Source of the DNA: Proteiniclasticum ruminis
Lineage (GTDB): Bacteria > Bacillota > Clostridia > Clostridiales > Clostridiaceae
Assembly: GCF_900115135.1 (NCBI RefSeq)
Contig: NZ_FOVK01000003.1
Span: 124,001 to 188,000, forward strand
DNA length: 64,000 bases
Reading direction: 5' to 3'
Position 1 is the stretch's first letter. The number at the start of each line of letters is the position of its first letter. Both the position numbers and the translations under genes were made by a program. The notes under the pieces are model-generated. The model was not told the DNA's origin and made no database searches. It saw only the letters and a list, made by a program, of their open reading frames with translations. This document shows positions 52,273 to 60,932 of this stretch, piece by piece.

Positions 52273-52944
52273 TCAGTTCATAGAAATTTGTATCAGGTAA
52301 AGAATCATAAGATGTACAGGATAAGCCGCATAGAATCCGTATTGGACCAGTCTGCTTCTTAGGCCTGGTTTACCATTATAGAGCATGATTGGAATCACAG
52401 CGAAAATGGCGTACATCTGAATAGAACCTGAGAGGAAAGAGGTTGCAGTACCGATTGCCAGCAGTATATAGAGCTCTTTCAGACCATGAGGCATGCTCCT
52501 TGCAAAGTAGAAAATGAGAATATAGAGAATGCCGAGAATGGTGTAGTCGGTGTTGAGAAGTGACGCCAAAGCTGCGGCCCCAACAAAGCCCGCTATAGAA
52601 ACCAGAGGATTTTTATGACGGAAATTTTCTGATATCCAAATTCCCGAAAGCCCAAGAAACAGAGTAAAGAATATATTCTGATGGCTGCCATTCAGACCGC
52701 CGAAGAACGCATAATCAAAGGGGAGCTCTGAGATCAGGGCGAAAATGAAAAGCCTTGCTGCATACTTTTCTCTGCTCTTTGTGTGAAAGAAGCCCTCCAC
52801 CAGAAGAAAACAGTATATGGGAAATGCAAGACGGCCGATGATCCGATAGAGGTCTTGTCCACTAAAGAATATAGCGCCTGTATGGTCAATGATCATGGTG
52901 ATCAGGGCAATCAGTTTCAAATGCATGGAATTTAGCAGTTTCAT
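52273..52944 (-). CDS. TraX-family membrane protein
   Basis: A 223-residue multi-helix membrane protein (about eight helices) with the TraX landmarks LKLIALITMIIDHTGAIFF, RIIGRLAFPIYCFLLVEGFFHT and LISELPFDYAFFGG. In F plasmid TraX acetylates pilin; in Firmicute chromosomes the family is common without conjugation genes and its role is unclear. Of two adjacent ATGs I use 52944, 7 bases after GGAGG. Confidence 0.85.
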   Translation of the reverse strand: MKLLNSMHLKLIALITMIIDHTGAIFFSGQDLYRIIGRLAFPIYCFLLVEGFFHTKSREKYAARLFIFALISELPFDYAFFGGLNGSHQNIFFTLFLGLSGIWISENFRHKNPLVSIAGFVGAAALASLLNTDYTILGILYILIFYFARSMPHGLKELYILLAIGTATSFLSGSIQMYAIFAVIPIMLYNGKPGLRSRLVQYGFYAAYPVHLMILYLIQISMN

Positions 52945-53027
52945 CATTCCACCTCCACTTCTTATTATAGAGGTTTCTTACGCCTACTGAAATAGAATCT
53001 TTGTGATGAATGCAATCTAACAGAAAG

Positions 53028-53067
53028 CAAATAATAAAACAGCCATAGGTTTCTAGCCTATGGCTGT
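53028..53067 (-). terminator. terminator of the photolyase operon
   Basis: On the minus strand, ACAGCCATAGG, 7 bases, CCTATGGCTGT is followed by TTTTATTATTT. It lies 9 bases after the DUF1295 stop codon and ends the eight-gene operon that begins at 60717. Confidence 0.88.
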
Positions 53068-53075
53068 CGTTAGCT

Positions 53076-53852
53076 TTAGGACACTTTTTTTGGGGGCAAA
53101 GGGAAGAACTTGCTGGTTCTTCTGGCATAGGCTTTAAAGTCTTCTCTGTCTTTATATTTCTTTTCCAGAAGTGGAACTCCAGAAACAAAGAGGAGAAGAA
53201 GGGTCATGAGGACGGGGCTGAAGACAAAGGGGAGATCTTTCAGACCTGAGTAGGAAATCAGGTAGAAACCGAACCACATGGCGGATTCCCCAAAATAATT
53301 CGGGTGTCTGGTCAGAGACCAGAGCCCGGTGGTCATGAGTTTGCCTTTATTCCCAGGATCTTTTTTGAAGTTTTTCAGCTGAGCATCCCCCACGGCCTCG
53401 AAGAAAAATCCGATGGCGAAGAGGGCAATCCCTACATAGTTCAAAAGACTCAGAGAAGAGACATCAGAGCTGTTTCCTCTGATAAGAGGAAGACCTACCA
53501 GGTAGGAAAGGACTCCCTGAAGAAGGAATACATTGGCGTAGGCCTTCAGCCTTGGCAGTTTGGTTCCCCATCTTTTTCTCATGTTTACATAGCGGTAATC
53601 CTCAGGCTTGTTCCAGTTTCGGAGGGTGATGTAATAAAAGAGCCGAAGGGACCAAAGGGCCACGACTGCGGTTAAGAGATTCTGACGAAGTCCTGGATTT
53701 TCTGCGGTGATCAGGGTAAAAAGTGCAATCAAAAGAAATGAAGGACCCCAGAAACTGTCTACGATGGCGTTGTTCTCCAGGTACTGTGCAAGAATAAAGA
53801 GTAAAGTAAAAAATACCAACAGCATCAATGCTGTGCCTACATATGGATTCAT
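53076..53852 (-). CDS. DUF1295 / steroid-5-alpha-reductase-like membrane protein
   Basis: A 258-residue protein with about six helices and the C-terminal NADPH/methyltransferase-like motif [26 protein letters not shown], followed by [29 protein letters not shown]. The family acts on lipids or isoprenoids; its exact reaction in bacteria is unsettled. It overlaps the DAK2-DegV gene by 4 bases. From memory, DUF1295 genes recur beside photolyase genes in light or singlet-oxygen regulons of proteobacteria. Confidence 0.88.
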   Translation of the reverse strand: MNPYVGTALMLLVFFTLLFILAQYLENNAIVDSFWGPSFLLIALFTLITAENPGLRQNLLTAVVALWSLRLFYYITLRNWNKPEDYRYVNMRKRWGTKLPRLKAYANVFLLQGVLSYLVGLPLIRGNSSDVSSLSLLNYVGIALFAIGFFFEAVGDAQLKNFKKDPGNKGKLMTTGLWSLTRHPNYFGESAMWFGFYLISYSGLKDLPFVFSPVLMTLLLLFVSGVPLLEKKYKDREDFKAYARRTSKFFPLPPKKVS

Positions 53853-55648
53853 AGAAGATCTCCTTTCTCGCGCATGTATGATAAAGCTACAGAACCTACA
53901 CCGGCACTCATGCCTACAATGGTAGATATGTTCATGATGTATAGGGGTTCAAATCCCAAATACTCCTGACATTTGGCCTTCATGGCCAAAGCCCGCTTTT
54001 CGTCGTTGGCGTGGACAATACTGTAGCGTGTGATTGCGCTTTCTTTATGATCATTTTTCATAATGTCTATGATTTTCTGTGTGTTTGCTTTTTCACTGAA
54101 AGCCTTGGCGGCGATGGAACCTTTTCCTTCCGCGTCCAGAGACACCACAGGTTTAAGATTCATCATCTTTCCGGCAAATCCTGTGACTTTACTGAGTCTG
54201 CCGGATCGCACCATATACTTCAAGGTGTTGACGCTGACGAGGATTTTTGTTTGATCCCGTAAAGCTTCGATGGTCTCGACGATCTTTTCAAAGGGCTTTC
54301 CTTCTTTGATCAGTTCTGAAGCTTTCATCACAAGAAGACCCTCGGCGGCGGAGTTCTGCTTGGAATCCACCACATAGATTTTCTTGCCTTCTTTTTTCAG
54401 TTTTTCGGCCGCCTTTTCAAAAACATTGTGGGTGCCGCTCTGAACTTTTGCCACTGTAATCACAAGGATTTCGTCATAATGTGCGGCGATACTGCCTAAA
54501 AAGGCTTCCACAGTCTTTGGATTGGGCTGAGCTGATTTTGGATATTCAGTGGCTCCATCCAGCAGAGGATAGAACACATCTGGTGTCATGGTGACTTTGT
54601 CCAGATAAGTTGTCCCTTCAAACACAAGGTTCAGGGGCAGCATATGAACCTGCTCCTCATCCAGATAGGAAAGAGGAAGATCCGCGATGGAGTCGGTGAC
54701 CAGTGCGATGGGATATTTTCTCTTATAGGCCGCTTCATTCTGACGGATCATATCATCGGCTTTCTGCTGCAGTATGGTCCCTTTTGTTTTCAGTTTTTGG
54801 AAGAAATCCACTGGAGAATTGGTGTGAATGTGGATCTTCACTTTATTGGGATTCCCTGCAACGATGAGAGAATCTCCAAGAAAAGAGAGCTCTTCCCGAA
54901 GTGCATCCAAGTCAAGATTTTCACCAGAGATCAGCGCTTCCGTGCAGTATCTTTCGTGGATCTCGTCATGGTCATGACCAGGATACTCTGTGAAATCTAT
55001 GGTCTCCTGAGAAAGATTCTGATCGGATTTGAAGAGTCCTGTACTTAAGAAAGAGGCAAACCCTTCGAGAAAGTACACAAATCCCTTGGCTCCTGAATCC
55101 ACGACCTTTGCGTCTTCTAATACCTTCAGTTTCTCCGGTGTATGTTTTAGAGAAGTCATGGCATCGTTGACGGAAGAAGAAAGGAGCTCATGAAAGTCTT
55201 TTGCATGGTCTTTGTACCGGTGAATGGCCGAAGCCCAATCCTTGATCACCGTAATGATGGTGCCTTCCACGGGATTCGCAATGGCATGATAAGCATGAGG
55301 AACGGCACCGTTGACCATTTCTGAGAATCCGGACATGGTGATGGATTCTTCTTTGGGAAGGCTCATGAAAATCCCGTTGATGTACTGAGCCATGATGATA
55401 CCAGAGTTTCCACGGGCACCGGTAAGGGCTGCATCCGCGATGGAGTTCATGGTGTCTTTCACAGTGGGTTTCATCTGGGCTTCCTGAAGAATAGAATGCA
55501 TCGTGTGGGCGAGGTTGCTTCCTGTGTCTCCATCAGAGACGGGAAACACATTGATTTCATTTAGGATTCTTTTGTTCCGGATGACTTCCTGAGCCCCGGA
55601 GAGAAAAGAATAGTAAAGTTTTTCGCTGTCCAGATACTGAATACTCAT
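53849..55648 (-). CDS. DAK2-DegV fusion (FakA-like kinase head plus FakB-like fatty-acid-binding domain)
   Basis: 599 residues. Residues 1-205 are a DAK2 phosphatase/kinase domain with [19 protein letters not shown] and [16 protein letters not shown]. Residues 225-300 resemble the FakA middle domain ([28 protein letters not shown]). Residues 312-595 are a DegV/EDD fatty-acid-binding domain ([49 protein letters not shown]). FakA normally phosphorylates fatty acids held by a separate FakB; here both are in one chain. The start follows AAAGGAG. Confidence 0.9.
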   Translation of the reverse strand: MSIQYLDSEKLYYSFLSGAQEVIRNKRILNEINVFPVSDGDTGSNLAHTMHSILQEAQMKPTVKDTMNSIADAALTGARGNSGIIMAQYINGIFMSLPKEESITMSGFSEMVNGAVPHAYHAIANPVEGTIITVIKDWASAIHRYKDHAKDFHELLSSSVNDAMTSLKHTPEKLKVLEDAKVVDSGAKGFVYFLEGFASFLSTGLFKSDQNLSQETIDFTEYPGHDHDEIHERYCTEALISGENLDLDALREELSFLGDSLIVAGNPNKVKIHIHTNSPVDFFQKLKTKGTILQQKADDMIRQNEAAYKRKYPIALVTDSIADLPLSYLDEEQVHMLPLNLVFEGTTYLDKVTMTPDVFYPLLDGATEYPKSAQPNPKTVEAFLGSIAAHYDEILVITVAKVQSGTHNVFEKAAEKLKKEGKKIYVVDSKQNSAAEGLLVMKASELIKEGKPFEKIVETIEALRDQTKILVSVNTLKYMVRSGRLSKVTGFAGKMMNLKPVVSLDAEGKGSIAAKAFSEKANTQKIIDIMKNDHKESAITRYSIVHANDEKRALAMKAKCQEYLGFEPLYIMNISTIVGMSAGVGSVALSYMREKGDLL

Positions 55649-55668
55649 AAAGATTTCTCCTTTGACTG

Positions 55669-56073
55669 TTACATTTTTAAAAGGCTGGTGGCTACAAAGT
55701 AGGTGATGCCTGAGGTTGCAGCGTTTAGGAAGGTACCCCAGACAAGATCGATGATGGTGATGTTCAGTGGCCAGTCTCTTAAGGTGGCTAGATTGGTAAG
55801 ATCATAAGTGCCGTAGGTGATGAGTCCAAAGAAGGCACCAACGGTGATGGCGTACATGAGATCTCCTTTTTCGATGGCAGGCATAATGACAAAGAAAACA
55901 AGTCCTGCAATGAAGAGAAAATAAAAGACCAGTGCTGCGGCCCAGTTGACATTTGGTGCCATGAGATGACCAAGATACTCTTTATAGAGCTTTTTGGAAA
56001 TGACACCCAGCCAGACGATGTCCACTAGAAAGAAAATGACTAAGGTCAGGGCATAGACTTTTAAAAACTGCAT
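55669..56073 (-). CDS. DUF2177 membrane protein
   Basis: A 134-residue membrane protein with four helices (VYALTLVIFFLVDIVWLGVI, AALVFYFLFIAGLVFFVIM, MYAITVGAFFGLITYGTYDLTNLATLRDW, DLVWGTFLNAATSGITYF), matching DUF2177 over its whole length. The function is unknown. GGAGG precedes the ATG. It is 20 bases upstream of the DAK2-DegV gene in the photolyase operon. Confidence 0.85.
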   Translation of the reverse strand: MQFLKVYALTLVIFFLVDIVWLGVISKKLYKEYLGHLMAPNVNWAAALVFYFLFIAGLVFFVIMPAIEKGDLMYAITVGAFFGLITYGTYDLTNLATLRDWPLNITIIDLVWGTFLNAATSGITYFVATSLLKM

Positions 56074-56166
56074 GATGATACCTCCTGTCTATTGTTACTA
56101 TTATTGTACTTGATTCATGGGCGCTAAGGTTGAACAATCTATTATATTTTCAAGCTTGGACTGATT

Positions 56167-56835
56167 TTACGAGCTTTTTTTCTCATAGAGGACCGGAGAT
56201 GTGCCAAAGAAAATATGCTTTTTTATGGCTTCTTCTTCCAGAAGATGAAGTTCATGGACCAAGGTTTCTTCAAAGACACCATCTTTAGGATCGTTGATCT
56301 CAGGAAGAGGGTGTTGGGTCTTCTTCAGCTGATTGGTGTAGTTTTTCCAAAGACTTCCACGGATTTTCTCCGGAGTGGAAGGATATTGGAGAAGGGACAG
56401 GATCTTCAGACGGTACCTTTCCAGAGTCTCGACTCCGGCGTCAGACTGAAGAGCGGCAATGTCACGTCCCAGCTGCCTTGCGTCTACATTCTTAAGCTCC
56501 TGACAAAGAAACTTCAGGATGTACCAGCTTTCAAAAAGGCTCTGACGGTGGGGCAGTGGAACACTTTTCATCCACTGGTAAGCAAGGAGCCTTCTTTTAA
56601 GGTCCCAAAGCTTCAGTGGATCCTCCAGCACAGTAAATGGTGAAAAATAGACATCTTTGAAGTTCTGAGGGGCACCCAGAACAAAGGGGGGCAGTGCTTT
56701 ATCACTTTTCTTCAGGACAAGAATCGAGATGCCCTCTAATCCTTCCGAAGAAAGTTTCGTTTTATGAAGTTCATAATCACGCTCTGTGATACCGAGAAGC
56801 GCTTTTTCATGAACGATGACATTGATTTTATCCAT
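56167..56835 (-). CDS. protein of unknown function, overlapping the photolyase gene
   Basis: 222 residues, apparently soluble, with no signal peptide or membrane helix. I recognise no family. Visible features are a beta-rich start (INVIVHEKALLGITERDYEL), a central helical part rich in Leu and Lys (LKLWDLKRRLLAYQWMKS, FESWYILKFLCQEL) and an acidic end (ETLVHELHLLEEEAIKKH). The start (GAGAGGATTCGA before ATG) lies inside the photolyase gene, an 8-base overlap, so the two proteins are probably made together. Confidence 0.75.
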   Translation of the reverse strand: MDKINVIVHEKALLGITERDYELHKTKLSSEGLEGISILVLKKSDKALPPFVLGAPQNFKDVYFSPFTVLEDPLKLWDLKRRLLAYQWMKSVPLPHRQSLFESWYILKFLCQELKNVDARQLGRDIAALQSDAGVETLERYRLKILSLLQYPSTPEKIRGSLWKNYTNQLKKTQHPLPEINDPKDGVFEETLVHELHLLEEEAIKKHIFFGTSPVLYEKKSS

Positions 56836-58207
56836 TCGAATCCTCTCCCTGTTTCAGCGCATCCACATTTTTCACATACGTACCGATACTGAATTTCCTC
56901 TCAAGGCCTTTGTCGTTCATATACCGCACCTTTCCAAAGATCTCACGCTCTTTCCATGCACGGTCGTGTTTTCCAAAGCACCAGGCGATTCCTGCATAGC
57001 CATTGGGGTCCCGGCCATCCAGACTGTATCTGTTGTTGAGATATACAAGAATGTCATAGGCTTCTTCTGGAGATGCGGTCCATTCGATTACTTTTTTCCC
57101 CCAGTACATCCTCATATAGCCATGCATTTTTCCTTTTAACACCAGTTCACTTTGAGCTGCATTCCAGTAAGGATCGTGGGTTTTAGACTCTTCCAGCTCC
57201 TTCTTTGTGTAAAGATAAGACCGAGGATCATTCTTGTGGATGAGAAGCGTGTCCCTTGCAAAGGAAGAGATGGACCCGAAGGTGTCATATTGGGGATTAT
57301 GCTCCACAAAATTCATGGCGAGCTCCCTCCTTACAATGAGTTCATCCACCATAGAGGCTCTGTTTTCTGAAAGATCCAGAGGTAGTGAAAGATAGATCTC
57401 CAGGGGAGAAATCTGACCGAAGTGAAGGTAGGGAGAAAGGTTCGATGCGACATCGACAGCAGGATCATTTCTTAAAGAAGCAAAATTAGAATATTTTTCC
57501 TCCAGGAATTTCTTGAGATGCTTCTTAGCTTCAGAGTATCCACCCCGAAAATAGTGAGAGACAGGCAAAACTCCCCGGTCCAGATCCAGATCATGCAGGA
57601 TTTCGGCTAGATTCTCAAAGAGCATTTCCTCTACGGGCAATGCATCCGAATACATGGGAACCTCATAAGGCCCAAGCTCCATGGGATGTGTGAACTCTGG
57701 AAGCAGGCGCTCGATTTTTCTTCGAATGGTTGCAGCGGCATACTCTTCTTTCTGGGAAACTGTATCCACAGGTACCACCACATTGGTCTCCACTTGAATG
57801 AAAGGACAAGAAACCTTCTCTTTGATCCGGTTTCTAAAGTCCCGCTCAATCCGAAGATATCCTCTGTCTGTCACAAGAACTGCAGCGTTCTCAGAAAGCT
57901 TCCGTGCACCTATCTCAGGAGAGTTATGGACCACCACAAAGCGGATCCCTTTTTTGGACAGTGCACTTTTCACTTCCAGAAGTCCTTCCACCATGAACTG
58001 ATAGTGGCGAAGGGCTGCATCGGGAAAATGGTCCATGAGGCCAAAGTAAACCACCAGTGGAAGAGAAAGACGCTCTGATTCCAAGAGAGCATACTGGAAG
58101 GCGTGGTTGTAATGTAGCCTCTGTGATGCCTGCATCCAGTACAGCACATAGTCACCTTCTGATTCTTTGATGTGATTGAGGTGTTTTATCCGCTCCTTTT
58201 CTATCAT
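56828..58207 (-). CDS. phr: class II deoxyribodipyrimidine (CPD) photolyase
   Basis: A 459-residue flavoprotein that splits cyclobutane pyrimidine dimers using blue/near-UV light. The N-terminal domain has VLYWMQASQRLHYNHAFQYA. The FAD-binding C-terminal domain has SNLSPYLHFGQISP, VDELIVRRELAMNF, WNAAQSELVLKGKMHGYMRMYWGKKVIEW and YSLDGRDPNGYAGIAWCFGKHDRAW, the class II pattern. I use the ATG at 58207, 7 bases after AGGAAG; the ATG at 58213 is too close to the ribosome site. Photolyase needs light, in keeping with the B12 light-sensor-like genes of the same locus. Confidence 0.95.
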   Translation of the reverse strand: MIEKERIKHLNHIKESEGDYVLYWMQASQRLHYNHAFQYALLESERLSLPLVVYFGLMDHFPDAALRHYQFMVEGLLEVKSALSKKGIRFVVVHNSPEIGARKLSENAAVLVTDRGYLRIERDFRNRIKEKVSCPFIQVETNVVVPVDTVSQKEEYAAATIRRKIERLLPEFTHPMELGPYEVPMYSDALPVEEMLFENLAEILHDLDLDRGVLPVSHYFRGGYSEAKKHLKKFLEEKYSNFASLRNDPAVDVASNLSPYLHFGQISPLEIYLSLPLDLSENRASMVDELIVRRELAMNFVEHNPQYDTFGSISSFARDTLLIHKNDPRSYLYTKKELEESKTHDPYWNAAQSELVLKGKMHGYMRMYWGKKVIEWTASPEEAYDILVYLNNRYSLDGRDPNGYAGIAWCFGKHDRAWKEREIFGKVRYMNDKGLERKFSIGTYVKNVDALKQGEDSNG

Positions 58208-58233
58208 GAACATTCTTCCTTTCCTTTTTTGTG

Positions 58234-58917
58234 TTAGACGTCCATACCAATGCGTCCGTCTTTGATTTCGATGATACGGTCTGCTTTTTCTGCAATTCTT
58301 CGATCATGGGTGATGATCACAAAGGTAGTGTTAAATTTCTTGTTGATGTCTCTTAACAGATTATAGATGGTTTCCGTGGTGTCAGAATCAAGATTTCCTG
58401 TGGGCTCATCTGCAAGAATGATCTTGGGATTGTTCATGAGGGCCCTTGCAATGGCTGTTCTCTGCTGCTGCCCACCTGACATGTTGGTGGCCAGGTTGTT
58501 CTTTACTTTTTCAAGGCCTACAAGGTTCATCAGTTCGTTGGCTCGGTCTTCCGCTTCCTTTGTCACTTTCCCATGCAGGATCTTATAGGGCATCAGCACA
58601 TTTTCAAAAGCAGTGAATTCCGGGAGCAGGTAGTGGAACTGGAAAATGAATCCCATGGTCTCATTTCGAAGAACCGCCAGCTCTTCCTTGTTCATCTGGT
58701 CTGTCCTTTTTCCACCGATGTACACTTCTCCATTGGAGGGTTTATCCAGTGTACCGACAATATTCAGCAAGGTGCTTTTTCCAGAACCGGATTGTCCGAT
58801 GATGGAGTTGAAAGTCCCTTCTCTGATCTCAAGGCTCACATCATGGAGCACCTGGGTCTTCACTGCAGCGCCGTATATTTTGTTGATATTTCTTAGTTCA
58901 ATCACATTATTAAGCAT
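58234..58917 (-). CDS. LolD/MacB-type ABC ATPase
   Basis: A 227-residue ATPase with Walker A SIIGQSGSGKSTLLNIVG, the MacB-type insert GFIFQFHYLLPEFTAFENVLMPY, signature NMSGGQQQRTAIARAL, and Walker B IILADEPTGNLDSDT. It is partner to the FtsX-fold permease encoded just upstream (8-base overlap). The family works mechanically on lipoproteins, peptides or signals. Confidence 0.93.
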   Translation of the reverse strand: MLNNVIELRNINKIYGAAVKTQVLHDVSLEIREGTFNSIIGQSGSGKSTLLNIVGTLDKPSNGEVYIGGKRTDQMNKEELAVLRNETMGFIFQFHYLLPEFTAFENVLMPYKILHGKVTKEAEDRANELMNLVGLEKVKNNLATNMSGGQQQRTAIARALMNNPKIILADEPTGNLDSDTTETIYNLLRDINKKFNTTFVIITHDRRIAEKADRIIEIKDGRIGMDV

Positions 58918-60070
58918 TTCTGATCACCTCAATTGGACTTAATTTACTGGAAGTTCTTGCAGGGATAAGGGCGGCGATGACAGAGGCTGCCACAGCGATC
59001 ACTGCTGAGAATGTAATGAAGATGGGGTCGATAAACAGTGGAACTACAGGGGTTCCATCAGGATTCAGAGCAAACTTCGTGAAGGTGAAGGCCAGAAGAA
59101 GACCCAGAGCTACACCCAGTATTGCGCCAAGTACCCCCAGAAGGAGACCCTGGAAGAGAAAAATGAGACTGGAGTCTTTATCTTTAATACCCATGGCTTT
59201 CAGGATACCGATCTGCTTGGATTTCTGCACCACAGTGATGGCCAGGATACTTGCAATACCAAGAAGCACAGAGATCATGACGAAGACTTGGATCATAATG
59301 CTGGATACACTTTGGCCGTTGAGACCGCTTAAAAGCTCTTCATTCTGAGCTTTCCAGTTATCTACTACTAAGGTCTCGGAGGTTTCTCTCTCGTTGATGG
59401 AATCAGCTACCGTATCTGCTAGAAAGACATCTTTCAGCTGCATGTTGATGCTGGTGACCTGATCGTCATAGGAGAAGATATTCTGAGCCGTTTCAAGATT
59501 TGTAATGGTCCAGGACTTGTTTAAGGAAGCGACCCCTAAGTTGAAGAATCCGGTGACGGTAACGGTGGCTGTATCGCCAAAGTTTGCCAGAAGCTCAATC
59601 TCATCTCCGATGGAGATGCCGGCCTCTTCTTTAAGATCCACACCGATGAGCACTTCGCCTTCATTTTCAGGGAGAGTACCATCCACAAGGCTTTCTTTGA
59701 TGTTGAAGATTTTGTCCGCATCTTCAATGTTGAAACCTCGAAGCAGGATGCTGTAGGTCTCGTCATCTTTTGAAATCAGTGCGGGACCGTCTGCAGCCAC
59801 GGAGAGATTGATGACTTCTTCCTCATTCTCAGAAATTCTTTCGACGATTTCATCATAATCTGCGATGAGTTTTTCTTCATTATTCGAGGTTAAGGTGATT
59901 TGAGGCTGGTTGCCGATGGTGGTATCCACCAGAGATTTCTGAAGACCCTGGATCAGGGATCCGATGAAAATCTGAACGGAAACACCAATGGCGATGCCAA
60001 GGGCAATAAGTATGGTCTGTCCTTTACTGGATTTTAAAAATCGGGTTGCGATTTGAAATGCTAGTTTCAT
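58910..60070 (-). CDS. MacB/LolC-type ABC permease (FtsX fold)
   Basis: 386 residues: N-terminal helix (ILIALGIAIGVSVQIFIGSLIQG), a large extracytoplasmic domain (about 45-260), and three C-terminal helices (MIQVFVMISVLLGIASILAIT, FLFQGLLLGVLGAILGVALGLLLAF, FITFSAVIAVAASVIAALIPA) with the FtsX-type end SPIEVIRNA. The substrate is unknown. It overlaps the B12-binding gene by 4 bases. No adaptor (MacA-like) gene is present. Confidence 0.9.
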   Translation of the reverse strand: MKLAFQIATRFLKSSKGQTILIALGIAIGVSVQIFIGSLIQGLQKSLVDTTIGNQPQITLTSNNEEKLIADYDEIVERISENEEEVINLSVAADGPALISKDDETYSILLRGFNIEDADKIFNIKESLVDGTLPENEGEVLIGVDLKEEAGISIGDEIELLANFGDTATVTVTGFFNLGVASLNKSWTITNLETAQNIFSYDDQVTSINMQLKDVFLADTVADSINERETSETLVVDNWKAQNEELLSGLNGQSVSSIMIQVFVMISVLLGIASILAITVVQKSKQIGILKAMGIKDKDSSLIFLFQGLLLGVLGAILGVALGLLLAFTFTKFALNPDGTPVVPLFIDPIFITFSAVIAVAASVIAALIPARTSSKLSPIEVIRNA

Positions 60071-60717
60071 TTTATGTCCCCTCCAGAGATGGAAATAATA
60101 TCATGGAATGTTGTCATATAATAGTCTGCACCAAGGCTTTCTCTCTTCTCGCCAAGTTTTGAGATGGCGTAGCCTCCTGCGATGATTTTGGTCTCTTTAC
60201 TTGCTTCCCGGATCTTTGCGATGGTGTTTCTTGCAGAAACCAGGTGATAGGGATTGGTGATGCTTAAAGCGATGTAGTCCAGTTTTTGGGATTTCAGTCC
60301 AGCCACAAAGACTTCCTTCGGAGTGTTGCTGCCCACAAAGACTGCGTTGTAGCCAAGCATGGTGAAGTAGTCTGTGATCATTCTTGCACCCAGTTCGTGA
60401 TGTTCGTCCTGAGGACAAACCACAGCTACCGTTTTATGACTGGTGACACCGTATTTTTCTTCCCGTTCTTTCATTACATAGGGGAAGCAGTTTTCTACAA
60501 TGGTGCGGATGATGGAGGTTCTGACATGTTCTTTCCAAATATCCTGCTCTTCGTTTCCTGTACTCTTCATTGTATTTAAGGAGGGAGCAAGGATCTCTTC
60601 ATAAACTTCCATAAGACTGAAGGTTCCCTGCTTTAGAAGGGTTAGGATATAGTGCAGGGCTTCATTTCTGTTCTCTTGTTCCAGTAGATGGGTAAATTCT
60701 TCTAAATGCTGATTCAT
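60067..60717 (-). CDS. stand-alone cobalamin-binding domain protein (HTH-less paralogue of the XRE-B12 regulator)
   Basis: A 216-residue soluble protein with a helical cap (1-85) and a Rossmann-type B12-binding domain (95-216). The lower-ligand motif ExHxxG is present as E105-H106-H107-E108-L109-G110. The cap keeps Glu63-His64 (WKEH), but the residue ten before Glu63 is Thr53 instead of the Trp of W-x9-EH. It lacks any DNA-binding domain. It is the first gene of the photolyase operon; the ATG at 60717 follows GAGGTG. It could be a second sensor, an antirepressor partner or a B12 carrier. Confidence 0.85.
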   Translation of the reverse strand: MNQHLEEFTHLLEQENRNEALHYILTLLKQGTFSLMEVYEEILAPSLNTMKSTGNEEQDIWKEHVRTSIIRTIVENCFPYVMKEREEKYGVTSHKTVAVVCPQDEHHELGARMITDYFTMLGYNAVFVGSNTPKEVFVAGLKSQKLDYIALSITNPYHLVSARNTIAKIREASKETKIIAGGYAISKLGEKRESLGADYYMTTFHDIISISGGDIK

Positions 60718-60754
60718 AACACACCTCTTGTTCAATTAGTTATTTCTTACAACA

Positions 60755-60783
60755 ATAATATACCACGTAATGAAATATTGCAA
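60755..60783 (-). promoter_or_regulatory. promoter of the photolyase operon
   Basis: On the minus strand, -35 TTGCAA (complement 60778..60783), a 17-base spacer, and -10 TATTAT (complement 60755..60760). Its upstream end is 28 bases from the palindrome in the regulator's promoter. Confidence 0.65.
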
Positions 60784-60801
60784 ACAATTGAATTGAATAA
60801 C

Positions 60802-60830
60802 TTGCAGTCTATCACAAAACGTGATTTAAT
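60802..60830 (+). promoter_or_regulatory. promoter of the XRE-B12 regulator with embedded palindrome
   Basis: -35 TTGCAG (60802..60807), a 17-base spacer, and -10 TTTAAT (60825..60830). Within the spacer, ATCAC-AAAAC-GTGAT (60811..60825) is a perfect palindrome. A weaker AACAC-GTATT-GTGTG lies at about 60860..60874. A bound repressor would block RNA polymerase, so autoregulation is likely. Confidence 0.6.
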
Positions 60831-60888
60831 GTAATTAAATAAGAAAGAATGCAATAATTAACACGTATTGTGTGTTGGAACAAACAGA

Positions 60889-60932
60889 AAGGAGGGTTGG
60901 TACACAAGGGTTTCGGTGTACCAGAAAGCATG
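60889..60932 (+). promoter_or_regulatory. Shine-Dalgarno and start codon separated by a hairpin
   Basis: The only strong ribosome site is AAGGAGG (60889..60895), 34 bases before the ATG (60930). Between them, TGGTACAC (60898..60905) and GTGTACCA (60916..60923) form a perfect 8-bp stem with a 10-base loop. With the hairpin folded, 8 unpaired bases remain between AGGAGG and ATG, the normal spacing. No better in-frame start is seen. Confidence 0.6.

Noticed and set aside
52273-52944. TraX homologue as evidence for a conjugative element
   Set aside because: No relaxase, coupling protein, pilus or integrase gene is near, and chromosomal TraX-like genes are common in Firmicutes.
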